Part shown: positions 1 through 6,924 of the stretch, one piece after another
How the letters are laid out: every line of letters starts with the position of its first letter
Position numbering within the stretch: position 1 is the first letter of the stretch
NCBI GenBank assembly: GCA_910585895.1
Contig: CAJUHY010000050.1
Location: forward strand, 1-19,174
Direction of reading: 5' to 3'
DNA: 19,174 bases
DNA from: an uncultured Lachnospiraceae bacterium
GTDB taxonomy: Bacteria; Bacillota; Clostridia; Lachnospirales; Lachnospiraceae
Notes under the pieces: generated by a model
The model's database searches: none
What the model was told of the DNA's origin: nothing
The model's input: the letters and a program-made list of their open reading frames with translations, nothing else
Translations under genes and position numbers: made by a program

Positions 1-2
1 TT

Positions 3-203
3 GTCAAGGAAAATACGCCGCTGGAAAAAGCGGAACAGATGCTTTTAGAGAAATTGGAAAATTCCGAAAACGGAGAAATTTACCTTAATGACAACGATAT
101 GCGGATGATTCTTGACGCAGCAAAGGAACAAGAAGAACATGCAGGTACAAAGCAAGGTAATCATGCAAAGGCAGTTGGCGCAAATCTGGATTTGCAGATA
201 TAA
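3..203 (+). CDS. C-terminal end of an unidentified protein (partial)
   Basis: An open frame enters from the left edge and runs 66 codons to a TAA at 201-203. The peptide is highly charged and probably helical (it begins VKENTPLEKAEQMLLEKLEN), with a later stretch GEIYLNDNDMRMILDAAKE and a final NLDLQI. There is no in-frame start near the edge, so it is read as the tail of a longer gene. I do not recognise the family and no catalytic motif is visible. It could also be a chance open frame or a decayed end, because the DNA just downstream is clearly degenerate. The coding call rests only on the open frame and the protein-like composition. Confidence 0.45.
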   Translation, partial: VKENTPLEKAEQMLLEKLENSENGEIYLNDNDMRMILDAAKEQEEHAGTKQGNHAKAVGANLDLQI

Positions 204-285
204 GCGAAAGATGGCTGCAATTCAGCCGCATAAATATAAAATAATCGTTATTAGTGGTCCCATTCAGAGTATGTTTGGAGGAAAA

Positions 286-507
286 GGAGCTTCATGGAGA
301 GCGGGCGTCGGGACGGCAACGGTTACCGTGACGTCAGTAAATGGAGTTTCTGCCGCCTTCATAATTACGGTGAAGGAGGCTGCAAAGCCGCCGAAACCTC
401 CGGTACCTTCGCAGCCAGGTGTCAGCAGCCTGGAATACCAGCAACAAAAAAATTGTAACTGTAAATAAAGGAAAAAGAGTGCAAAACTGAAAGTGACAGT
501 GAAATAA
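286..507 (+). pseudogene. Remnant of a bacterial Ig-like (Big) domain surface protein
   Basis: Frame 1 encodes GTATVTVTSVNGVSAAFIIT followed by VKEAAKPPKPPVPSQPG. This is the last strands of a Big_2-type immunoglobulin-like domain plus the Pro-rich linker common in secreted or cell-wall proteins. Near 435 the similarity moves to frame 2 (NTSNKKIVTVNKGK), which is the first strand of a following Ig-like repeat. It moves back to frame 1 near 478 (SAKLKVTVK, stop at 505-507). Two compensating frameshifts inside one recognisable motif, and no start or signal peptide, mark it as a broken gene end. A 118-codon frame (112-468) covers part of it, but its first half has no domain character and it lacks a convincing ribosome binding site. 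Confidence 0.6.
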
Positions 508-510
508 GTC

Positions 511-541
511 TTGACTCCTACGCAGCGTAATAGTTTATGCT
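511..541 (+). promoter_or_regulatory. MerR-type promoter/operator of the TipAS regulator
   Basis: A -35 TTGACT (511-516) and a -10 TATGCT (536-541) are separated by 19 bases, the over-long spacer diagnostic of MerR-family-controlled promoters. The spacer region carries a dyad: ACTCCTACG (514-522) and CGTAATAGT (526-534) match as inverted repeats at 7 of 9 positions around CAG. The only gene downstream is the MerR gene itself (start 568), so the arrangement implies autoregulation, as known for TipA-like proteins. Confidence 0.8.
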
Positions 542-567
542 ATTGTTACACGGAAGGAGAGAGGTCA

Positions 568-1302
568 ATGATGACAGTAAATGAAGTAAGCAAACTGACA
601 GGGGTGAGCGTACGCGCCCTGCAGTATTACGACAGAATCGGCTTGCTGAAACCAACAGAATATACAGCAGCCGGTTACCGGCTGTATGACGATACGGCTT
701 TGGAGATGCTGCAGCAGATTTTGTTGTTCAAAGAATTGGAGTTCCCTCTCAAAGAAATCAAGGAGATTTTATCCAGACCTGATTATGACAGGGGCAAGGC
801 GTTGGAACAGCAGATTACTTTGCTCACCATGAAGAAGGAACATCTGGAGAATTTAATTGAGTTCGCCCGTGGAATAAAATTGGTAGGAGTGAAGAACATG
901 GATTTTACAGTATTTGACACGAAGAAAATCGATGAATACGCCAGACAGGCGAAGGCACAGTGGGGACAGTCGGATGCCTACAAGGAGTTTGAGCAGAAAG
1001 CCAAAGGCAGAAGCAAGGAAGAGGAGCAGACTGTGGCGGAAGGGCTGATGCAGCTGTTTGTGGAATTTGGCAAATTAAAAGCTGCCAAAGCCCAGCCGGA
1101 TTCGGCAAACGTCCAGAGCCAGGTTGGAAAACTGCAAGACTATTTAACGCAGAACTATTATCAATGTTCTAATGACATCCTGTTATGCCTGGGAGATATG
1201 TATGCCGGCGGAGGAGATTTTACGGCCAACATCAACACTGCAGCCGGGGAAGGCACGGCGGAATTTGCAGCTTCGGCGATTCGCATTTACTGTGGGAAGT
1301 AA
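568..1302 (+). CDS. MerR-family transcriptional regulator with TipAS ligand-binding domain
   Basis: This 244-residue protein starts with a MerR winged helix-turn-helix (about residues 2-70; VSVRALQYYDRIGLLKP and GYRLYDD are classic). A coiled-coil dimer helix follows (about 75-110). The C-terminal domain (about 135-244) is TipAS-like, with WGQSDAYKEF near its start and CLGDMYAGGGDFTANI near its end. TipAS domains bind drug-like or peptide ligands and let the dimer activate promoters with stretched spacers; which ligand is recognised here cannot be seen. The start at 568 is chosen because AGGAGA (555-560) lies 7 bases upstream; ATG 571 is the alternative. Upstream in-frame codons lie inside the promoter and are not used. 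The gene stands alone, with its own operator upstream and a terminator downstream. Confidence 0.93.
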   Translation: MMTVNEVSKLTGVSVRALQYYDRIGLLKPTEYTAAGYRLYDDTALEMLQQILLFKELEFPLKEIKEILSRPDYDRGKALEQQITLLTMKKEHLENLIEFARGIKLVGVKNMDFTVFDTKKIDEYARQAKAQWGQSDAYKEFEQKAKGRSKEEEQTVAEGLMQLFVEFGKLKAAKAQPDSANVQSQVGKLQDYLTQNYYQCSNDILLCLGDMYAGGGDFTANINTAAGEGTAEFAASAIRIYCGK

Positions 1303-1353
1303 AGAGGCGCCCGAGTTTAAACAGTAAGAAGTGCACAACAGAAACAAACATGG

Positions 1354-1392
1354 AAAAGTACAGAACGAGCGTTTGGCTTGTCTGTACTTTTT
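1354..1392 (+). terminator. Intrinsic terminator after the MerR gene
   Basis: A perfect 11-base inverted repeat, AAAAGTACAGA (1354-1364) and TCTGTACTTTT (1381-1391), can extend inward through C-G, G-T and AGC/GCT pairs to a five-base loop. It ends in a T run (1388-1392). The A run on the left arm means it could also work in the opposite direction. The descending arm overlaps the -35 region proposed for the next gene. Confidence 0.7.
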
Positions 1393-1406
1393 CTGTATTT
1401 TATGCT
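1378..1406 (+). promoter_or_regulatory. Candidate promoter for the Roco gene
   Basis: TTGTCT (1378-1383) and TATGCT (1401-1406) are separated by 17 bases, 42 bases before the Roco start. TGTACT-17-TATATT (1383/1406) is an overlapping alternative. The -35 sits inside the right arm of the preceding terminator hairpin. The nine-base word AAAAGTACA occurs at 1354, inverted at 1383-1391, and again at 1418-1426, so copies overlap and flank the promoter and could be operator half-sites. Confidence 0.5.
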
Positions 1407-1447
1407 ATATTGTAAAGAAAAGTACACAGGATAAGGGGGAACGAATC

Positions 1448-4400
1448 ATGGAAGAAAACTGGCAGGAATTTAAGGGCAGTTATCAGCAGTTATTGCCGCG
1501 ACTGGAGAACTGTATTGAGGCAAAGCTTTTATTCGGAGCTAGGACGGAGAGCGATATTGTTTGTACACAGGGAATGGAAAGCGTATTTTTATATAATTTG
1601 CAAGAAGATGGTTGGGATTGGGATAGATTTGCAGAGGATTTTGCAAATATTAAATCTTTAACAATCAGAGACGGTCAAGAGGTCTCAGAGAAGATATTTG
1701 ATATAAGAAGCTTAAGGTATCTTGAATTAAGTGGATGCGAACTAAGAGCATTTCATTTTGATAAGATTGTTCAATTAACGGAATTAGAAGATTTAATAAT
1801 AGAGAATTCTGTCCTTGGCGATGTGCCGGAGGTAATATTTAGGATGGCTGCTCTTAAAAATTTATCCTTTATGGGTACAAAAATCAAGGAGCTGCCCGAT
1901 AACCTGAGAAAATTAAAGAATCTGGAATATCTGGGATTAAACATGGTAGGAATGAATCAGGTGCCCGCATTTATAGGTGAACTCACAAATCTGACAAGCC
2001 TTTATCTGGGGGCAAATAATATTAAAGAACTGCCAGAAGAACTGAAAAATTTGACAAAGTTAGAGCATTTGGCGTTATGGGGCACATCGCTAGAGGATTT
2101 GCCAGACTGGATTTGTTCCTTGGAACAACTCAGGGGGTTGTATCTTGGGGATGTTGAAAGGCTGCAGAAACTGCCAGAAAACATTGGCAATCTGACGAAT
2201 CTACAGAAATTGTATCTAAATGGAACAGGAGTGCATGAACTGCCGGAAAGTTTTGGCAAGCTCACGCAATTAAAAGATTTTCTTTTATATGGTACAGAGG
2301 TAAAAAAATTTCCTTCGTTGTCAAGTATGGAGTATCTGGAAAACTGCAATTTGAGCAACATGGTATTGGAAAGGGTTCCCAGCGAGTTCATTAATACAAA
2401 GATGAAAGTATGCATGGACGAAATGTATGGTCAGGACAGCTTGAACCTTACCAATACCAAGCTGCTATGCCAACCCATCAGTCTGTTTACTCACGAGAAG
2501 GAATTTATCTATGCCTATTATGAGGAAGAGAAAATTCACCTAAACGAGACGAAGGTCGTCTTTCTCGGCGATGGGGAGGCGGGCAAGAGCCATATCATCG
2601 CGCGGCTGATGAAAGAGAACCAGATATTAGAGCAATTTAAAGAGGAGGCGACGCCTGGCATTGCCATTTCACAGAAATCGTGTGAGATTGACAGGGAAAA
2701 CGTGCGGCTGCAGATCTGGGATTTCGGCGGGCAGGAGATTATGCATTCCATGCATCGGTTTTTCCTCACCGACAGGACCTTGTATGTTATTGTCGTCAAT
2801 GCCAGGGACAATACCCAGGATGAGCGGGCGCAGTACTGGCTGAATAATGTGAAGAATTTTGCCGATGGCTGTCCGATTATCCTGGTTTTAAATAAGATAG
2901 ATCAGAATCCCACGGCCAGCCTCAATGAGCGGATGCTGCGCACAGATTACCCGCAGATTAAGGAAATTATCAAAATGTCCGCGCTGAAAAGCCCGCAGGA
3001 GGAGTTTGCGAAATTGATGGAGAATATTGTCGCTTCGGTGAGGATGTTTGACAGCTATGCCATGGAATTTCCTGTCTCCTGGAACCGCATTAAGACAGCC
3101 TTGGAGGGGATGGACAGCAATTACATTACCGATAAGCAATACCGGAAGATATGCAGGCAGAATGGTGTGGAGGACGAGCAGATACAGAATTGGCTTTTGG
3201 ACTGGTTCCACGATTTGGGCGTCAGCTTCAATTACCGCAAGAAAGATTTGCTCTTGAGCGGCTACATGGTACTGCGCCCTATCTGGATAACGAATGCCAT
3301 CTATATCATACTGTTTAACGGTAACGTGTATGCCAGAAATGGGCTGATTGCCATAAATGATATTGTGAAATTACTGAAAAACCCGCCGAAGTCAGTGGAA
3401 AAAATTACATATGATGTGATTGAGGTGCCCTATATCCTGGGCGTGCTGCGGCGGTTTGAGATTTCTTATGCCGTAGATAACGATAATGAATTCATCCCCA
3501 TGATGTGCGATAAGAACCAGCATGAAGATGCGGAAACGTTTCTCATGGGGGATTGCCTGGAATATAATATGCAGTATGCCTATCTGCCGAACAATGTGCT
3601 GCACAAACTGATGATTAAGATGCGCGATGACCTGGACCGGGATAAGATATGGCTGACCGGCATGATTCTGCGCGCCAGGGAAGGCAATATTTCCGCCTTA
3701 GTGCGTATGCACGACAGGCGGATGGAGATTTATGTAAAGAGTGCGAATGGTGATATTTATCCGCCCAAAGAATATTTGAGCGAAATCAGGGATAACCTTC
3801 TGAGAATTAACAGGGAGCTGAATCTGACGGCAGAAGAATATATTGTATACAAAGAAGGTGATGATTCAGAAGATATAAATTACCAGACCTTGCTCATCTA
3901 CCTAAGTTCTGGGGAGAACGAATATTTTTCTACAGTTTTCCGCAAGAAGATACCGATTAAGGCTATTCTGGGGATTGTGGAGAACGAGACGGACATCCAG
4001 TCGATTATTCATTTCTGTATGCAGAACAAAGAGGTGGACTATCCGTCCGTGAAACGTATGTTAAGCGAGGAGCACAGCAGGAGGAATTACCGTGAACTGG
4101 AAGAAGCCATCGTGGAATGCGGCGCAAAGATTCAGGGAAACTCCCTGCAGATTTCAAAAGGCAAAGAGAACGACAGGAACACTTATTTCAGGGATATGCT
4201 TTCTGTCAGTAAAAAGTATATCGTAGATGACCAGACGTTAAATGGACGTTCCGCCAACCAAAAAGCGGCAGGAGAACTTGATTTGCTGATTAAAGATGTA
4301 AGGCAGCAGCCGCTGGCGGTGATTGAAGCCCTGACCTTATCGTCTGTAGATAAAAACTATATTTCAGAACATATCGATAAGCTGTTTTTGTATGATACTT

Positions 4401-4633
4401 GGGGGTTAATTAATAATTATATTCTTGTGTATGTGGAGAACCGTAATTTCGCAGGATTCCGGGAGAGATACCAAAACTACATTTCCCAGTATCAGTATCA
4501 GCAGCCGGTAGAATATCTGGGGACAGAAGAAAAGCAGGCCAACGCCGAGATGGCAATTTTCGATGTCTCGATTTCGCGGAATGGACAAGAGGGTGTGGTT
4601 ACGCATATCTTGATTCATCTGCAGAAGCCATGA
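1448..4633 (+). CDS. Roco protein: LRR - Roc GTPase - COR, with a PD-(D/E)XK-like C-terminal region
   Basis: A 1061-residue protein. Residues about 68-318 hold some ten leucine-rich repeats of about 23 residues (for example TNLTSLYLGANNIKELPEEL). The Roc GTPase (about 367-530) has an intact P-loop GDGEAGKS (374-381), DFGGQ (425-429), NKID (482-485) and SAL (511-513). The COR domain follows from about 535 (FHDLGVSF, then GYMVLRPIWITNAIY). The last part, about 905-1015, contains GELDLLI (D945) and, after a short loop, VIEAL (E960), resembling the D...E-x-K strand pair of PD-(D/E)XK nucleases, although the usual Lys is absent. ATG 1448 is chosen because AAGGGGGA ends 7 bases upstream; the longer frame from 1331 would run through the terminator. 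No signal peptide or membrane helix is seen, so it is cytoplasmic. Roco proteins are dimeric G-protein switches. A defence role is inferred from the domain layout and the neighbouring nuclease-like gene. Confidence 0.93.
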   Translation: MEENWQEFKGSYQQLLPRLENCIEAKLLFGARTESDIVCTQGMESVFLYNLQEDGWDWDRFAEDFANIKSLTIRDGQEVSEKIFDIRSLRYLELSGCELRAFHFDKIVQLTELEDLIIENSVLGDVPEVIFRMAALKNLSFMGTKIKELPDNLRKLKNLEYLGLNMVGMNQVPAFIGELTNLTSLYLGANNIKELPEELKNLTKLEHLALWGTSLEDLPDWICSLEQLRGLYLGDVERLQKLPENIGNLTNLQKLYLNGTGVHELPESFGKLTQLKDFLLYGTEVKKFPSLSSMEYLENCNLSNMVLERVPSEFINTKMKVCMDEMYGQDSLNLTNTKLLCQPISLFTHEKEFIYAYYEEEKIHLNETKVVFLGDGEAGKSHIIARLMKENQILEQFKEEATPGIAISQKSCEIDRENVRLQIWDFGGQEIMHSMHRFFLTDRTLYVIVVNARDNTQDERAQYWLNNVKNFADGCPIILVLNKIDQNPTASLNERMLRTDYPQIKEIIKMSALKSPQEEFAKLMENIVASVRMFDSYAMEFPVSWNRIKTALEGMDSNYITDKQYRKICRQNGVEDEQIQNWLLDWFHDLGVSFNYRKKDLLLSGYMVLRPIWITNAIYIILFNGNVYARNGLIAINDIVKLLKNPPKSVEKITYDVIEVPYILGVLRRFEISYAVDNDNEFIPMMCDKNQHEDAETFLMGDCLEYNMQYAYLPNNVLHKLMIKMRDDLDRDKIWLTGMILRAREGNISALVRMHDRRMEIYVKSANGDIYPPKEYLSEIRDNLLRINRELNLTAEEYIVYKEGDDSEDINYQTLLIYLSSGENEYFSTVFRKKIPIKAILGIVENETDIQSIIHFCMQNKEVDYPSVKRMLSEEHSRRNYRELEEAIVECGAKIQGNSLQISKGKENDRNTYFRDMLSVSKKYIVDDQTLNGRSANQKAAGELDLLIKDVRQQPLAVIEALTLSSVDKNYISEHIDKLFLYDTWGLINNYILVYVENRNFAGFRERYQNYISQYQYQQPVEYLGTEEKQANAEMAIFDVSISRNGQEGVVTHILIHLQKP

Positions 4634-4663
4634 TGATGCGCATAGAAAAGGAGTGTGATTTGC

Positions 4664-6361
4664 ATGGATACCACTTTAAAGAAACTTCCTATCGGGATTG
4701 AGGATTTTGAGAAACTGAGAAAAAATAGATTTTATTATGTCGATAAGACCGGGATGATTCGTGAACTGCTGCAGAATCCCGTGGAGGTTACGCTGTTTAC
4801 GCGCCCCAGGCGTTTTGGGAAGTCTTTAAATATGAGTATGCTCAAATATTTTTTTGAACCGAAGGGGGACAAGGAACTGTTTCAGGGTTTGGAAATCTTG
4901 GAGGATTCTGAACTGTGCAAGGAATATATGGGCAAATATCCTGTAATTTCATTGACGTTGAAGGATATTGATGCGGAGTCCTTTGAGACAGCGTTTGCAA
5001 TGGCAGCCATGATGGTGTGGCGGGAGGCTGGCAATCATCGCTATCTTTTAGACAGTGAAAATCTTGCAGAGGATGAGAAACGAGCGTTTTCACAATTGCT
5101 GAATACGAAAATGGATAAATCTGTCTTTTGCGGCAGTATAGCTCTGATGTCGCGGCTTTTGGAGAAGCATTATAACAGAAAAGTCGTAATCCTGATAGAT
5201 GAATATGATGTACCTTTAGCAAGGGCACATGTTCAGGGATATTACGAGGAGATGGTGGTTCTTATCCGCAGCCTATTCCATCAGTCATTAAAGACTAATT
5301 CAAGCATACGGCTGGCAGTGCTGACCGGATGTATGAGAATCTCCAAAGAAAGCATATTCACAGTGCTGAACAATCTGAATGTGCTGACAATTACAGATGT
5401 GCGCCAGGATGAGAGTTTTGGTTTTACTGACATGGAGGTAAAGGAACTTTTAGCTTATTATGGGCTAGATGATAAATATAGTGTGGCAAAAGAGTGGTAT
5501 GACGGCTATCGGTTTGGCGATGTGGAGGTATACTGCCCCTGGGATGTCATTAACTATTGTGCATTGCTACGGGCAGATTCAGATGCTCGCCCAGAGAATT
5601 ACTGGGCAAACAGCAGCGGCAATGATGTGGTCAATCGTTTCATCCGAGAGGCGGGAGGCAGCAAAACACTAAAGTATGAGATTGAGAGTTTGATTGCCGG
5701 GGAGATTGTCACCAAAGAAATCTATCAGGAAATAACTTACCAGGATATGTATCGTTCAATAGACAATATCTGGAGCGTGTTGTTTACCACCGGTTATCTG
5801 ACCCAGCGTGGAAGGGGGGAGGGGCGCAGTTTTCAGCTCGCCATCCCTAATTTGGAAGTGCGGGAGATATTTATCAGGCAGATTATGGAAATGTTTAAGG
5901 AAGATGCCAAGCAGGATGGAGAGACTTTGGATGTCTTATGCTATGCTCTGCAGGAGGGCAATGCCGAGGAGGCACAAAGGCAGCTGCGTAAATATTTGAA
6001 GAAGACTATCAGTATCCGTGATACCTTTGCCAGGAGGGAACTAAAGGAAAATTTTTACCATGGTATGCTGCTGGGGCTTTTGGCTTTCAAGGGGAATTGG
6101 GGTGTGTCATCCAACCGGGAAGCCGGTCAGGGGTATGCGGATATCCTGGTGGAAGTTGCTGATGGTGAGGAGCCGCTGGGCATTGTCATTGAGGTGAAAT
6201 ATGCGCGGGACGGCAACCTGGATGCAGCGTGTGAGGAAGCATTAGGACAGATAGAAAAGAGGCAGTATGGGGATGCTTTTTATGATGAGGACATCGAAAA
6301 AGTACTCAAATATGGCATAGCTTGTTATAGGGACAAATGCAGAATTATGCTGGCTGAATAA
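4664..6361 (+). CDS. AAA-ATPase-like (PF09820) / PD-(D/E)XK (PF08011) protein
   Basis: A 565-residue protein. The N-terminal ATPase domain (about 5-210) opens with KLPIGIEDFEKLR and YYVDKTG and has the family's variant P-loop TRPRRFGKSLNMSML (K53, S54), with a Walker B VVILIDEYD further on. The C-terminal PD-(D/E)XK region has GYADIL (D493), IEVKY (E510, K512) and a following ALGQIEKRQY helix, so the nuclease core residues are intact. This family is common and multicopy in gut Clostridia and Bacteroidetes; its function is not established. The ATG at 4664 is preferred because AAAAGGAG (4646-4653) lies 10 bases upstream, while the GTG at 4655 would leave a single base. Only 30 bases separate it from the Roco gene, with no terminator between, so co-transcription is likely. 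Confidence 0.9.
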   Translation: MDTTLKKLPIGIEDFEKLRKNRFYYVDKTGMIRELLQNPVEVTLFTRPRRFGKSLNMSMLKYFFEPKGDKELFQGLEILEDSELCKEYMGKYPVISLTLKDIDAESFETAFAMAAMMVWREAGNHRYLLDSENLAEDEKRAFSQLLNTKMDKSVFCGSIALMSRLLEKHYNRKVVILIDEYDVPLARAHVQGYYEEMVVLIRSLFHQSLKTNSSIRLAVLTGCMRISKESIFTVLNNLNVLTITDVRQDESFGFTDMEVKELLAYYGLDDKYSVAKEWYDGYRFGDVEVYCPWDVINYCALLRADSDARPENYWANSSGNDVVNRFIREAGGSKTLKYEIESLIAGEIVTKEIYQEITYQDMYRSIDNIWSVLFTTGYLTQRGRGEGRSFQLAIPNLEVREIFIRQIMEMFKEDAKQDGETLDVLCYALQEGNAEEAQRQLRKYLKKTISIRDTFARRELKENFYHGMLLGLLAFKGNWGVSSNREAGQGYADILVEVADGEEPLGIVIEVKYARDGNLDAACEEALGQIEKRQYGDAFYDEDIEKVLKYGIACYRDKCRIMLAE

Positions 6362-6380
6362 AAAGCAAATCATAAATGTA

Positions 6381-6398
6381 AATGTATTTTTATACATT
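6381..6398. repeat. Perfect inverted repeat after the ATPase gene
   Basis: AATGTAT (6381-6387) and ATACATT (6392-6398) are perfectly complementary around a TTTT loop, 20 bases after the upstream stop. There is no T tract after it on the + strand, so it is at best a weak terminator. It could instead be an operator for the BlaI-type repressor 115 bases downstream. Confidence 0.4.
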
Positions 6399-6424
6399 CA
6401 ACATAATAGGATGATAAAAAAGTA

Positions 6425-6453
6425 TTGACACTATGCAAAATGTACGATACCAT
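6425..6453 (+). promoter_or_regulatory. Likely promoter of the peptide maturation operon, with overlapping dyad
   Basis: A consensus TTGACA (6425-6430) is followed 17 bases later by TACCAT (6448-6453), with the BlaI-type gene starting at 6513. An imperfect dyad GTATTGACA (6422-6430) and TGTACGATAC (6441-6450, reverse complement GTATCGTACA) overlaps the -35 and spacer. That is where a BlaI-type repressor would block RNA polymerase. The -10 is weak and the operator assignment is inference. Confidence 0.55.
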
Positions 6454-6512
6454 AATATTCATATAGATTAAAATTCTAAGCAAATAATTGTTAGTAGTAA
6501 GGAGAGAAAGAT

Positions 6513-6908
6513 TTGAAGAAGAAAGCTGAAATCGCATTGAGTAAACGTGAGTTAGATGTTATGAATGTACTTTGGGCAGAGGGGAGACCGTTAATTGCTT
6601 CGGAGATTCCCGAAAGGCAGCCGGGGCTCAGTATCAATACGGTGCAGGCTGTGTTGAAAAAGCTGCTTAAGAGGGAATTTATAGAGGTTGCCAAAATCGT
6701 TCAGAGCGGGACGGTGCTCTCAAGAAGTTATGCACCGCTCATTACTCCGGAGGAGTACGCGGTAAGTTATATGACGACGGAGATTTTTCCTTTTGGCAAA
6801 TCAATAGCGAAGATGGGGTTCCTCAGCGCCTTGTTTGACAGTGTAGACAATGATAGAGAATTGATTGAGGAACTGGAGAAGTTTATACAGGAGAGAAAAT
6901 CTCAGTAA
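6513..6908 (+). CDS. BlaI/MecI-family repressor
   Basis: A 131-residue protein with a BlaI-type winged helix (about 8-75; LSKRELDVMNVLW, then SINTVQAVLKKLLKREFIEV) and a C-terminal dimerisation region (about 85-131). This matches the usual family length. It starts with TTG, supported by AAGGAG (6499-6504) 8 bases upstream. Family members repress their own operon as dimers and are released when the partner membrane protease is triggered. Here the partner is the M56 gene 16 bases downstream, whose ribosome binding site overlaps this stop codon. As first gene of a cluster of maturation and export genes it is probably the operon repressor. It should not be read as beta-lactam resistance, since no beta-lactamase or penicillin-sensor domain is present. 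Confidence 0.9.
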   Translation: MKKKAEIALSKRELDVMNVLWAEGRPLIASEIPERQPGLSINTVQAVLKKLLKREFIEVAKIVQSGTVLSRSYAPLITPEEYAVSYMTTEIFPFGKSIAKMGFLSALFDSVDNDRELIEELEKFIQERKSQ

Positions 6909-6924
6909 GGAGGGGGAGATTTGC

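Noticed and set aside
213..227. Small hairpin GGCTG/CAGCC
   Set aside because: Only five base pairs and no T tract, so it is too weak to call a terminator.
1350..1415. 21-codon frame starting MEKYRTSV
   Set aside because: It falls in the terminator hairpin and promoter, has no ribosome binding site, and is not conserved-looking.
1331..1447. Upstream extension of the Roco gene
   Set aside because: The extra residues would be translated from the terminator and promoter region. The AAGGGGGA site places the start at 1448.
1700..2400. Tandem DNA repeats
   Set aside because: The periodicity is at the protein level (leucine-rich repeats of about 23 residues); the DNA copies are too divergent to be recent tandem repeats.
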